A stretch of 64,000 nt of DNA from Prevotellaceae bacterium (GTDB lineage Bacteria; Bacteroidota; Bacteroidia; Bacteroidales; Bacteroidaceae): positions 22,325 to 86,324 of the forward strand of contig JAQXXT010000079.1 of assembly GCA_029226205.1 (NCBI GenBank), in the 5' to 3' direction. The notes under the pieces are model-generated. The model saw only the letters and a list, made by a program, of their open reading frames with translations, did no database searches and was not told the DNA's origin. Each line of letters opens with the position of its first letter. The first letter of the stretch is position 1. Below are positions 25,165-33,210 of this stretch, one piece after another. The position numbers were made by a program, and so were the translations under genes.

Positions 25165-25566
25165 TTAAACATCAGATCCAGAAGCGTCAGATCCAGAAGC
25201 ATCAGAACCAGAAGCATCAGAACTAGAAGAATCAGACTTATTCATAGAGTCAATAATCTGAGTCATGAGATCTCGAACCTTGTCCATATCGGTATTAGTC
25301 GAATTATAGCGAGAAGGAAGCAAGGAAATAAGCTCATCATCAGAGAGACGGGAGCGAGAAGAAGCAGGAATCTTTTCAAGTTGAGACATAATAAGTTCCT
25401 TTTCTTTAGAAGAAACAGCAGGATCCAACAAACGGGTTGTAGCTTGCAAGCGATAACCAGTAACGGGATCAACTGGAAAAAGAGTATCCTGCAATTCAAG
25501 TGCTTCACTATTTAAAACACGAAGGTCATGATTAACAACGGGATCAATATTGAAAGATCTAAACAT
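25165..25566 (-). CDS. Microvirus small structural or accessory protein (unassigned), with a DASGS-repeat tail
   Basis: 133 residues between VP1 and VP2. The N-terminal part is MFRSFNIDPVVNHDLRVLNS followed by helical, charged sequence (SSKEKELIMSQLEKIP; DKVRDLMTQIIDSM). The C terminus is a Ser/Asp/Gly/Ala tail from four 15-bp DNA repeats. It does not show the gokushovirus VP3 scaffold signature that I would recognise. Position between capsid and pilot genes suggests a role in assembly, but that is inference. Confidence 0.75.
   Translation of the reverse strand: MFRSFNIDPVVNHDLRVLNSEALELQDTLFPVDPVTGYRLQATTRLLDPAVSSKEKELIMSQLEKIPASSRSRLSDDELISLLPSRYNSTNTDMDKVRDLMTQIIDSMNKSDSSSSDASGSDASGSDASGSDV
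25173..25232. repeat. Four 15-bp tandem repeats coding DASGS
   Basis: Units CAGATCCAGAAGCGT, CAGATCCAGAAGCAT, CAGAACCAGAAGCAT and CAGAACTAGAAGAAT run end to end in frame in the 133-residue gene. Confidence 0.8.
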
Positions 25567-25575
25567 AACAAAGAA

Positions 25576-27705
25576 TTAATAATTAGGTAAACCAGTTTCA
25601 GACATATCAGATACTTTAGCAATCTGGAAATTTACACCACCGTAAACGCAATCAGACTGTTGAGAACCATCATAAGAAACATTAAAGACTGAATCCAAAA
25701 GAGTAGGGGAGACCTTAAACAAATCAAGTTTAATTTGGAGAACATAATCAGTGTCACCGTTAACCAATTTAGTAAGATGCTCTTTTAAGATACGACTTTT
25801 AGAAGTAGTGAAATAAGAAAGTTCATTGGCAAATTGACCATGATTAATATCAATAGCAGACTTATATTCATTATACCTGGGACCATAACCAAGAACAGAA
25901 TTAACACCGTCATAAAGCTGATCGGCAGTAACAGCCTGCAAACCAAGATTTTCAAACTCAGGTACAAAGTAATCACCACGTGAAAACTTTTTATTGAAAG
26001 GATCAAGACGGTTATAGTCATAACCGAAAGAAGGTATCAAAGAATAGATACACATAAGAACACCATGCTCTTTAGCATCAAATTCAATAGAACCAGAACC
26101 AGAACCAAGACCTTTAGAAACAGAAAAACCAAGGGTTTTAGAATTATCATAGTCAAAGTTACCTACAGACTGAGTAACATCATTAAACTCATAATTAGAG
26201 TCAAAACCACCGATATAAGTACATTTATGATCACGACCTTCAGAAACAGAAATACCAAAGTGAGCTTTGATCTGATCTGCATAAGTTTTTCCTGCAAGCA
26301 TAGTTTGAGCAGCTAACTTTTCAAGAGCATAACCAGCACGAAGAGACATAATAGAGAAGCCAGAAGTATCTTTTACAGTGGTACCATCAAGATCCAACTT
26401 AGAGCCATCAATATTCAAATAATCTGTAAGAGACTTTTCACTAACACCATCATAGACAAAAGAAGGACGGATATTAGTAAGAAAATCCAAATTACAGTTA
26501 CGGTAATGAAGTTCAAGAAGCTGATCTAAAGGAGTAGAAACAGTATCGACATCACCATCAATATTAAAGTAAGTAGGATCATAATCTTCATAAGTAGTAT
26601 TACGATAGTGATCCTCATAAATCTTATGATAAGCAAGAAGTCTAAAAGGATTGTAAGAACGATCATTACGAGTTATCCAATCTTTATCGAAAGGATGGCA
26701 ACCTTCAGAATCGACATAACCACTACCAGAGGAATGACCAACACCAGAACCATCAGGAAAGAAACGACCATAACCAAGGAGATCAAGAAGTCGAACAGCA
26801 TCATAAGACTTTGAAAAACCACAAAGGTCATCTTTAGCAGAATCATGAGGAGCTATAAAAGAAGTAGGATTGTTATAAGAACGACCAGAACCCCAGGACT
26901 TATAGCCGGTATAACCTTGCGAATTGGTACCATCTGGACGAGTAGAACCAGAAGTAGAAGATCCAGAAGTAGAAGAACCAGAAGAAGAGGAAGAAGAAGT
27001 AGAATGGTCAACAAGAGTAACGGGATTATCAAGATTAACTTGACCACCAGTATCAGTGATAACGGGCTTATCAAACTTAACAGTCAAACCTTCATGATTA
27101 TTAGAGACTAAAGTGCCTTTATTAGAAGTAATAACAGAGTTATCAACGGCAGTACCATAAGGAAAAGTAACATTAACAGTATTCTTAGTATCGTCAACAG
27201 AAGTAACAGTACCAGTAAGGGACATTATACGATTGAAAGTACGATCACCAAAAGCATGAGAAGTAGAACCATCAATATCAGAAGAATCGACAACATGAAG
27301 CTTATAATGATTCTTTTCAAGCCAAGCATTAATAGAAGAACGCTTAACAGAAGGAACAGTAAGTGCTTTAGAATTTGAATAAGAATTATAACGGTTCCAT
27401 AATTGTACAGTTCGGAAGTCATGCATACCAGTAACTAACTGATCAAAAGGAGACCAAAGTTGAGAATAAGGAACAAAATAAAACTCATAAACACCACGCA
27501 TAGAAAGAAACGCAGTACTATTACAAGGCAAACAGCGCATAAAGTCTTGTGCAGAAATCTTAACATGATCATGAGGAATCAAATCAAGAGAAAGAACAGG
27601 TAATAACATACCTGCATGAGCAGAAAACAGATGACGCTGAGAAAGATCAAAAGCACTGCGAGGGCGATTAACGCTCTGAGGTTTTAAAACTGGAACTTTT
27701 CCCAT
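25576..27705 (-). CDS. Microvirus VP1, major capsid protein
   Basis: 709 residues, on the long side for the family. The N terminus (MGKVPVLKPQSVNRPRSAFDLSQRHLFSAHAGMLLPV) and the motif SAQDFMRCLPCNSTAFLSMRGVYEFYFVPY.QLW..F are the microviral F-protein signatures. The C-terminal half ends QIAKVSDMSETGLPNY. Between residues of about 163 and 280 there is an extra block: a beta-rich segment, then a Ser/Gly/Thr linker, inserted ahead of SFIAPHDSAKDDLCGFSKSYDAVRLLDLLGYG. It is probably a surface loop domain. Confidence 0.95.
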   Translation of the reverse strand: MGKVPVLKPQSVNRPRSAFDLSQRHLFSAHAGMLLPVLSLDLIPHDHVKISAQDFMRCLPCNSTAFLSMRGVYEFYFVPYSQLWSPFDQLVTGMHDFRTVQLWNRYNSYSNSKALTVPSVKRSSINAWLEKNHYKLHVVDSSDIDGSTSHAFGDRTFNRIMSLTGTVTSVDDTKNTVNVTFPYGTAVDNSVITSNKGTLVSNNHEGLTVKFDKPVITDTGGQVNLDNPVTLVDHSTSSSSSSGSSTSGSSTSGSTRPDGTNSQGYTGYKSWGSGRSYNNPTSFIAPHDSAKDDLCGFSKSYDAVRLLDLLGYGRFFPDGSGVGHSSGSGYVDSEGCHPFDKDWITRNDRSYNPFRLLAYHKIYEDHYRNTTYEDYDPTYFNIDGDVDTVSTPLDQLLELHYRNCNLDFLTNIRPSFVYDGVSEKSLTDYLNIDGSKLDLDGTTVKDTSGFSIMSLRAGYALEKLAAQTMLAGKTYADQIKAHFGISVSEGRDHKCTYIGGFDSNYEFNDVTQSVGNFDYDNSKTLGFSVSKGLGSGSGSIEFDAKEHGVLMCIYSLIPSFGYDYNRLDPFNKKFSRGDYFVPEFENLGLQAVTADQLYDGVNSVLGYGPRYNEYKSAIDINHGQFANELSYFTTSKSRILKEHLTKLVNGDTDYVLQIKLDLFKVSPTLLDSVFNVSYDGSQQSDCVYGGVNFQIAKVSDMSETGLPNY

Positions 27706-27711
27706 AATAAA

Positions 27712-29397
27712 CTAATTTAAAATACGACAATTATTAATTAAAGTATTATTTATCTTTTTAGATTTATTCTTATCTTGGAAACGTTTAAAATTAGTATTCA
27801 ACCAAAGTTTGTAATAATTATCTTTAGAATAATCATACAAATTAATTCGTCCGCTATCAGTGAACAAATCTCGACCATAAATAAAACGTGCAAGAGGATA
27901 GAAAGGAGACGTAAGATAATTACGAGAACCGATAAGATCATTTAAAAGATCTGGATAAAAACAAGCTAAGGAACGCCGACCAAATGTATCAATAAAATCA
28001 TTTTGCGAATCATAAAAACGCTTAAGTTGATATTGAGCTGAAAGATATAAATACTTATCAAACAGATAGATATAAACATGAACTGGATCAACGAAAGGCA
28101 TAAACTTATTAAAGTTAACCAAACGAAGAACCTTCATACAATGAAGAGAAGCATACCAGGAGGAATCATCATCAACATTGAAACGAGTAAAACCAAAAGT
28201 ATTAGTTACATCATGAACGAACAAAGAATTATAAGAATCAGAATAACGATCCTTACACCATGAACGAAAAGAGGGAACAATACCTTTAGACAAAGCAAGA
28301 GAATACTTAATATTCAAACATTTAAGAATAGAATTTAATTCATTTTCATATTCTTCAATGTGCGAGAGACAAAAAGAGTACAAGCAGTGTTTTGCATCAA
28401 AAGATAACTCACTATATCGGTAACACTTGCGCCAGACGGAATTAACAGAATCTTTGGTAAAAGGAACATCACAAAGCAAGGTGATCCCTTTTTTACTGTC
28501 AGTTCGTGAAACAAGATGAGTAATAATTCCTCTGGAGATAGACGAGAGTAACGTTTCTGAATCATTTTTGAACAAACCGATAACTGGATCTTTGCTCTGA
28601 ATGTGGAACGGACGGAAGATAGAGAATCGTAACAACGAAGGTAAATTAACATTGCCAGTAACATAGTCCGCAACATAGTAACTTGTGTTACTGTCGCAGA
28701 ATTTGACATAATTTCTGGTAAGGTTAGGATCTGCAAACGGTTGAAACGAAAAACAGTTACGACCTTTTCCTGCAACTCTGATTTTGACAGACCAGGCAGA
28801 AACGATAAAATCAGTGATTTTAGTCGAGAGTAACGGAGAATCGAAGAACAAGATACCGTGGTAATGTGGACGAAAGGTCCTGGGACCATATTCACACGAA
28901 ATATAATATCTGATTTTTTGCTCATAAGCAGGAATAGAAGATTTGGAGATTAAGAAACGGAGACGCTTAATAAAATTCTGAACATCACGTTTACAAGCAA
29001 CAGCGAAAGTAAGATCAGATGAAAGATCATGTTCAATAAAAGGAACAAAAGTATCATCTTTAATCAAATATTCACCATACTTATCACAAGAATTTAAAGG
29101 AAAGCGATCATACATATCGGAAGTACGGCCAATAGGACGGCACTGGATAACACCGTTAGAATCCTCAAAGAGTTCAGCACGAGGAACAAATTTATTATTG
29201 TAGGTAAGAGTAAAAAACACCGAATAACGATGCTCTTTAATTTCAGACGAAACACGCATAGTTTGTTTACCTGCATCACGGAGACGGCAAGCCGTACAAG
29301 AACCACAAGGCACGTATTCAAAGCGTCCAGTATATCTATTAAAAATACGTACTGGATGTTCGCAATTAACTGGCAAACTAAAACGTGATAAATCCAT
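27712..29397 (-). CDS. Microvirus VP4, HUH replication initiator
   Basis: 561 residues. The N-terminal CEHPVRIFNRYTGRFEYVPCGSCTACR is the family cysteine motif. RTFRPHYHGILFFDS carries the HUH metal motif (HYH), and YYVADYVTGNVN carries the catalytic tyrosines of motif III. It nicks one strand to start rolling-circle replication. The C-terminal 300 residues are family-specific and unassigned. It starts directly at the stop codon of the 75-aa gene and stops 6 bases before VP1 (order: Rep then VP1), so the operon is tight. Confidence 0.95.
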   Translation of the reverse strand: MDLSRFSLPVNCEHPVRIFNRYTGRFEYVPCGSCTACRLRDAGKQTMRVSSEIKEHRYSVFFTLTYNNKFVPRAELFEDSNGVIQCRPIGRTSDMYDRFPLNSCDKYGEYLIKDDTFVPFIEHDLSSDLTFAVACKRDVQNFIKRLRFLISKSSIPAYEQKIRYYISCEYGPRTFRPHYHGILFFDSPLLSTKITDFIVSAWSVKIRVAGKGRNCFSFQPFADPNLTRNYVKFCDSNTSYYVADYVTGNVNLPSLLRFSIFRPFHIQSKDPVIGLFKNDSETLLSSISRGIITHLVSRTDSKKGITLLCDVPFTKDSVNSVWRKCYRYSELSFDAKHCLYSFCLSHIEEYENELNSILKCLNIKYSLALSKGIVPSFRSWCKDRYSDSYNSLFVHDVTNTFGFTRFNVDDDSSWYASLHCMKVLRLVNFNKFMPFVDPVHVYIYLFDKYLYLSAQYQLKRFYDSQNDFIDTFGRRSLACFYPDLLNDLIGSRNYLTSPFYPLARFIYGRDLFTDSGRINLYDYSKDNYYKLWLNTNFKRFQDKNKSKKINNTLINNCRILN

Positions 29398-29398
29398 A

Positions 29399-29626
29399 CT
29401 ACTTATCTATAGGAAGATTAGTAACTTCAATAGTATGATAATGAGCAAACTGAAGTGCAACATCAGTAAGATCACAGTGTTCAGAAAGCTCAAACATACT
29501 TAAATTAGTGAAGTTCCAATGATAAAACAACGTAAAAATTTGAAAAGCATAATTCAAATCACGGAAAGAAACAGACTTCAAAACTTGAATATCTGGATCA
29601 GTATAATTAACTTGATATAGATACAT
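29399..29626 (-). CDS. Small phage protein of unknown function (75 aa)
   Basis: 75 residues starting MYLYQVNYTDPDIQVLKSVSFRDL, aromatic-rich and acidic, with no membrane segment or motif I recognise. It is packed between the 67-aa lipoprotein gene (3 bases) and the replication initiator (1 base), which argues that it is a real gene. Confidence 0.7.
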   Translation of the reverse strand: MYLYQVNYTDPDIQVLKSVSFRDLNYAFQIFTLFYHWNFTNLSMFELSEHCDLTDVALQFAHYHTIEVTNLPIDK

Positions 29627-29629
29627 AAA

Positions 29630-29833
29630 TCAATGTTTAGGGTAAACAATAGAACCAGAGTGATTAACATCAGTAGTATCAACATAAATGATACGTGAAT
29701 GTCCAGAACCTTCAATAGAATGTGTAACAGTACAAGAAGTCAAAGCACTGACACCAAGAGCAGCGAGGAAAACACCACAAGCGTAAATAACGCTTTTAAG
29801 AAGGCAGACAAGAATAGTTTTACGATCTAACAT
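29630..29833 (-). CDS. Small phage-encoded lipoprotein-like membrane protein (67 aa)
   Basis: 67 residues. A basic start (MLDRKTILVCLLK) and a hydrophobic helix end in ALTSC, a good Bacteroidota lipobox, then a short polar tail ending SGSIVYPKH. It would sit in the envelope. In a microvirus such a protein could affect lysis, superinfection exclusion or the host surface; the sequence does not decide which. It lies between the 97-aa and 75-aa genes with 2-3 base gaps. Confidence 0.72.
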   Translation of the reverse strand: MLDRKTILVCLLKSVIYACGVFLAALGVSALTSCTVTHSIEGSGHSRIIYVDTTDVNHSGSIVYPKH

Positions 29834-29835
29834 AA

Positions 29836-30129
29836 CTAATCAAAATTAGAAGTGAACACAATAGAATATTTATGGGTGAAGTCATCAACAAGAATATAGT
29901 CAACTTTAGACCATAGAGTTAGAGGAATGTGAGAAGCAGAAACGAGAAGCTCGAAAAGATAACGCTCAGGATCGAAGATACGATCAGGAACAGCGTAGCC
30001 AATACCAGAAAGGAATCTATTTACCATAAGCAGAGCACGGTGATAAACAAGGAACTTTTGTTTCTTGTCATTGGCATGAACCAGGCGGAAGGAACTGCCA
30101 TCATTGGGGGAAATCAACTTGTAAATCAT
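29836..30129 (-). CDS. First gene of the phage operon, unknown function (97 aa)
   Basis: 97 residues beginning MIYKLISPNDGSSFRLVHAND, mixed alpha/beta composition, no recognised motif. Its start codon is only 5 bases inside the right attachment repeat. In the integrated form its upstream sequence is host DNA with no visible -7 box; in the circular form promoter P1 would lie about 45 bases upstream. Two bases separate it from the next gene. Confidence 0.72.
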   Translation of the reverse strand: MIYKLISPNDGSSFRLVHANDKKQKFLVYHRALLMVNRFLSGIGYAVPDRIFDPERYLFELLVSASHIPLTLWSKVDYILVDDFTHKYSIVFTSNFD

Positions 30130-30134
30130 ATTAT

Positions 30135-30154
30135 AATCGACATTATGATAAATA
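30135..30154. other. Right attachment site (dif-like)
   Basis: AATCGACATTATGATAAATA, the right copy of the direct repeat. Preceded by CATATTATAA, which together with TCGACA and TTATGATAAAT gives a 28-base XerC arm, centre and XerD arm arrangement. Confidence 0.75.
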
Positions 30155-30187
30155 GATAGTTATAACCATCTTCCCCCTTATCTATTG

Positions 30188-30209
30188 GTGGCCGCATTGT
30201 TGCGGCCAC
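30188..30209. repeat. Short interspersed palindrome, family A
   Basis: GTGGCCGCATTGTTGCGGCCAC, a perfect 8-bp-arm palindrome in host DNA 34 bases right of the provirus. It may help block read-through from the DUF4251 gene into the phage operon, although it has no T tract. Confidence 0.7.
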
Positions 30210-30240
30210 GCAGAGAGAGATAATCCACGATATGCGGACA

Positions 30241-30756
30241 TTATTGTACTAATTCACCATAAAACGAAATGGGTTCACGCTCTTTGGCCCATACGGAGAC
30301 GTAACTCTTGCCATTGGTGAATATGTCGAGCTGATAGGTCAATTGGTCCTCGCCATTGTCAATGTTCATTTTGATGAGATATTCTCCGTCTTTCGGTACC
30401 GTCATTGTATAATGGCCAATTGTAGCAGTAAAGTTCAAGCCTTTCCCACCACCGTATGGCACATTGTATGCCCGACCGAAATACGGCAGATAAGAAATGA
30501 TGCTATCGCCGTGAACTTCCAGAGAGTAACCATCGTCGAGATGACGTGATGGTCCAGCCATCGGCTGCATCTCATTGATATCGATGCAGTAATGACGGTC
30601 ATTAATCATTTTCTTTACGTTCTCTACTCTCTTGACGCTCAGCTGTGCTTTCTCCGCCGACGTCAGTCTCGTGCCCGTACAGGACACTGTCAGCATCGAA
30701 AGGATGCCGACGAGTCCCGTGAGCAACCATTTAGAAATATCATTACCTTTCAACAT
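30241..30756 (-). CDS. DUF4251-family lipoprotein
   Basis: 171 residues. Signal peptide with lipobox TVSC. The mature domain has the DUF4251 core: Y-C/F-I-x-I...MQPMAGPSRHLDDGYSLEVHGDSIISYLPYFGRAYNVPYGGGKGLNFTA. The family is conserved in Bacteroidales and its function is unknown. The start codon overlaps the stop codon of the threonine aldolase gene (ATGTTGA), so translation is probably coupled. It is the last host gene before the provirus and is transcribed toward it. Confidence 0.88.
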   Translation of the reverse strand: MLKGNDISKWLLTGLVGILSMLTVSCTGTRLTSAEKAQLSVKRVENVKKMINDRHYCIDINEMQPMAGPSRHLDDGYSLEVHGDSIISYLPYFGRAYNVPYGGGKGLNFTATIGHYTMTVPKDGEYLIKMNIDNGEDQLTYQLDIFTNGKSYVSVWAKEREPISFYGELVQ

Positions 30757-31802
30757 ATTCTATTTATCATAATTTGTTCCAAGGCCTTGTCCAACCCTTG
30801 GATGTCGTCCTCCGTTGTTGCCCAACTCGTGACGAAACGACAGAGGATGTTGCCATTCTGTATCGGAGCCCATACCTCAAAGGCGATCAACTTCATCAAG
30901 GCCTCTTTCTGTGCCCGACTGAGGATGACGAATTGCTGGTTTGTAGGACTGTCTATGCCCATACGGTAACCATGGCGCTGGAACTTGTCACGGAGGGCAT
31001 GAGCCATCTCGATGGCATGACGGGATACCTTGAAGTAAAGATTGTCGGTGAAGAGCGTCTCAAACTGGATTCCAAGCATGCGGCCTTTGGCCAACAGAGC
31101 TCCATGACGTTTGACGATGGTGAAGAGATATTTAGGTGCATGCGTGTTTGTATAGACAACGGCCTCACCGAACATCGCTCCCACTTTTGTGCCACCAATA
31201 TAGAACACGTCACAATGCCGTGCCAGGAATTTCATATCGACATCATTCTCGTCGGCCATCATTCCGTAGCCCAGACGGGCACCGTCGATGAAGAGTTTCA
31301 AGTCGTGACGCTGGCATGCGGCATAGATATCCGCCAGTTCCTGACGGTTGTAGAGCATTCCGAGTTCCGTGGGTTCCGTGATATATACCATTCCCGGCTG
31401 GACCATATGGGGAAAAGTCTCGTCGGCATGAAAGGCGTTCATATAATCGTCGATCTGCTTCGCCGTCAATTTACTCTCCTCCCCTTTCAGTGCAATGACC
31501 TTATGACCGAAGGCCTCCACGGCACCGGACTCATGGACATTGATATGTCCCGTATCTGCACAGATGACACCCTCGCAGCCTTGCAGCAGTGAGTCGATGA
31601 CCGTCGTATTCGTCTGTGTGCCACCGATGAGAAAAACTATTTCAGCCTCGGGCATATCGATGAGTTGGCGGATTTTGGCCTTTGCACGGTCACAATGGGG
31701 ATCGAAACCGTAGCCTGACGTCTTTTCGTTGTTGGTTGCTACAAACTGCTGAAGAATTTCCGGCAGTGTACCGTTGTTGTAATCACTTTCAAACGAAATC
31801 AT
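30750..31802 (-). CDS. Low-specificity L-threonine aldolase
   Basis: 350 residues of PLP fold type I. FLIGGTQTNTTVIDSLLQ and the cofactor-binding FIDGARLGYGM are seen, and the lysine in YIGGTKVGAMFGEAVV forms the Schiff base. It splits threonine or allo-threonine to glycine and acetaldehyde in the cytoplasm. Start MISFESDYNNGTLPEIL. It overlaps the DUF4251 gene downstream by 7 bases and follows bcp by about 20 bases. Confidence 0.93.
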   Translation of the reverse strand: MISFESDYNNGTLPEILQQFVATNNEKTSGYGFDPHCDRAKAKIRQLIDMPEAEIVFLIGGTQTNTTVIDSLLQGCEGVICADTGHINVHESGAVEAFGHKVIALKGEESKLTAKQIDDYMNAFHADETFPHMVQPGMVYITEPTELGMLYNRQELADIYAACQRHDLKLFIDGARLGYGMMADENDVDMKFLARHCDVFYIGGTKVGAMFGEAVVYTNTHAPKYLFTIVKRHGALLAKGRMLGIQFETLFTDNLYFKVSRHAIEMAHALRDKFQRHGYRMGIDSPTNQQFVILSRAQKEALMKLIAFEVWAPIQNGNILCRFVTSWATTEDDIQGLDKALEQIMINRIC

Positions 31803-31824
31803 TTTTCTATCTTCTAGAATCTGC

Positions 31825-32280
31825 TTATTTCTCTTTTAGAATCTGTTCAGCATGCTCTTTAACCTTGATCTGTTTGGGACGGTAGATCTCCGTGATGACA
31901 CCATTTTCGTCCGTGACGAAGGTGGTACGGAAAGTTCCCATGGAGACCTTACCATACATCTTCTTCTCACCATAGGCACCAAGTTCTGTGACGAGGGTCT
32001 TGTCGACATCGGCGATGAGCGGGAAAGGAAGGTTATATTTTGCGATGAATTTCTGATGGCTTGCGGCATTCTGGATGCTCACACCGACGACGGCATAACC
32101 CTGGGCCAGCAGCCGCTCATAATTATCACGGAGGTTACAGGCCTCATTCGTACAACCCGGTGTCATATCGCGGGGATAGACGTAGAGTACGAGTTTCTTA
32201 CCCTTGAAATCGCTGAGTTTAACCTCTTTGCCGTCCTGGTCCATGCCCAGGTTCTCCGGCAGTTTCTGTCCTATTTCCAT
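31825..32280 (-). CDS. bcp: Bcp-type thiol peroxidase (peroxiredoxin)
   Basis: 151 residues. The peroxidatic Cys is in TPGCTNEACNLRD, with the resolving Cys five residues later, as in E. coli-type Bcp/PrxQ. It reduces hydroperoxides with thioredoxin. No signal peptide, so it is cytoplasmic. It precedes the threonine aldolase gene on the same strand. Confidence 0.95.
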   Translation of the reverse strand: MEIGQKLPENLGMDQDGKEVKLSDFKGKKLVLYVYPRDMTPGCTNEACNLRDNYERLLAQGYAVVGVSIQNAASHQKFIAKYNLPFPLIADVDKTLVTELGAYGEKKMYGKVSMGTFRTTFVTDENGVITEIYRPKQIKVKEHAEQILKEK

Positions 32281-32341
32281 ATTTGTTGTGTTATATATTG
32301 TTTTTGCTTTTTTACCTTTCTAATTTTTTACCTTCTTACTT

Positions 32342-33076
32342 CTAACTGACGCTCCAAAGGATGAGACAGCCGCTGATGCCGATATAGGCGTATACGATAT
32401 AGCGGAAGATCTTGTTGGGGATACGCTTGAAGACGAACGCGCCAAGACTCATGCCGATCACTACCCCACCGAGCCCGTAGAGATAGGAGATGCCGACGGC
32501 CTTCGTCAGGAAGCCATTATATGCTCTGACTGCCGTCATTAGCAGATTGCCACAGAGAAAATAGGTCTGAGCCAACGCCATATATTCATTCTTATCCTTT
32601 GATGCTGAAACGAAATAGAGTACGGCGGGCGGACCTTGCATACCAAAGAAACCTCCCATGAGACCGCTCAGTGTTCCTGCCGTGAGCTGTGTGGGAATTG
32701 TGGCGGGAATTTTGATCCGCTGACTGAAGAAGGCGAAATAGATGCTCACCAGAATAAGGACCACACCGAGGATACGGCGCAGAAGAATGTCATCCATCCG
32801 TTTCAGGCAGAAGATGGCGGCTGCCGAGACTACCATGAATGTCAGTAGGATCGGCAACAACCGACGGACATGCAACTGCCTACGCATGCGGAAACTCACC
32901 ACGGCGGAGGTCGTCATGGCCAGAAGACCAGAGAGGGTTGTCGCCTCACCATAGGACGGCAGAAGGAATGGCAGTGCCGTCATGATGAAGATGCCAAAAC
33001 CGAAGCCTGTGGTCCGTTGTACGAAACTGGCACCGATGCTCAGCAGAAACAGGAAAATCATTGTTGTTGTCACCAT
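32342..33076 (-). CDS. TauE/SafE-family membrane permease
   Basis: 244 residues with seven or eight hydrophobic helices. FVQRTTGFGFGIFIMTALPFLLPSYGEATTLSGLLAM and TAGTLSGLMGGFFGMQGPPAVLYF are the paired family repeats. Members export sulfite or organosulfonates; the substrate here is unknown. A TATCTTTG -7 box lies at 33099-33106, about 23 bases before the start. Confidence 0.88.
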   Translation of the reverse strand: MVTTTMIFLFLLSIGASFVQRTTGFGFGIFIMTALPFLLPSYGEATTLSGLLAMTTSAVVSFRMRRQLHVRRLLPILLTFMVVSAAAIFCLKRMDDILLRRILGVVLILVSIYFAFFSQRIKIPATIPTQLTAGTLSGLMGGFFGMQGPPAVLYFVSASKDKNEYMALAQTYFLCGNLLMTAVRAYNGFLTKAVGISYLYGLGGVVIGMSLGAFVFKRIPNKIFRYIVYAYIGISGCLILWSVS

Positions 33077-33110
33077 ATTCTATCTGTCAATACAGTTGCA
33101 AAGATACAAA

Positions 33111-33147
33111 AATATCGGGAAAAGAAAAGTTTTCCCGATATTTTTTT
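33111..33147 (-). terminator. Strong intrinsic terminator
   Basis: A 13-bp perfect stem AATATCGGGAAAA / TTTTCCCGATATT with a six-base loop and T runs on both sides. It ends the transcript of the 96-aa basic protein gene on the minus strand and could also work in the other direction. Confidence 0.85.
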
Positions 33148-33156
33148 GTGTGGAGG

Positions 33157-33210
33157 AACATGTTAATCATGTCCATACCATTGCGGACCATGATAAATCA
33201 TGTCCCTACT
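33157..33210. repeat. Two family C palindromes
   Basis: GGAACATGTTAATCATGTCC and GGACCATGATAAATCATGTC in tandem between the terminator and the 96-aa gene. Confidence 0.6.

Larger units (their letters stand above)
23302..30154 (-). mobile_element. Integrated Microviridae provirus (Alpavirinae-like), about 6.83 kb
   Basis: A block of AT-rich DNA with all recognised genes on the minus strand, flanked by the direct repeat AATCGACATTRTGATAAATA. Gene order in the direction of transcription is: 97-aa protein, 67-aa lipoprotein, 75-aa protein, replication initiator VP4, capsid VP1, 133-aa protein, pilot VP2, 38-aa membrane peptide, non-coding region. Every main open frame is intact. There is no integrase gene. 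Microviruses that live as prophages in Bacteroidota are established and are thought to use host XerCD at dif-like sites; the repeat here fits that. The unit length from repeat to repeat is 6833 bases, reasonable for this subfamily. Confidence 0.92.

Noticed and set aside
25173-25232. CRISPR-like array
   Set aside because: The 15-bp units are contiguous without spacers and lie in frame within a coding region.
23302-30154. Integrated plasmid or ICE instead of a phage
   Set aside because: VP1 and VP2 are clear virion proteins and there are no mobilisation or conjugation genes.
30188-30209. Part of the attachment site
   Set aside because: It is a family A palindrome found at many unrelated sites and lies outside the 20-bp repeat.
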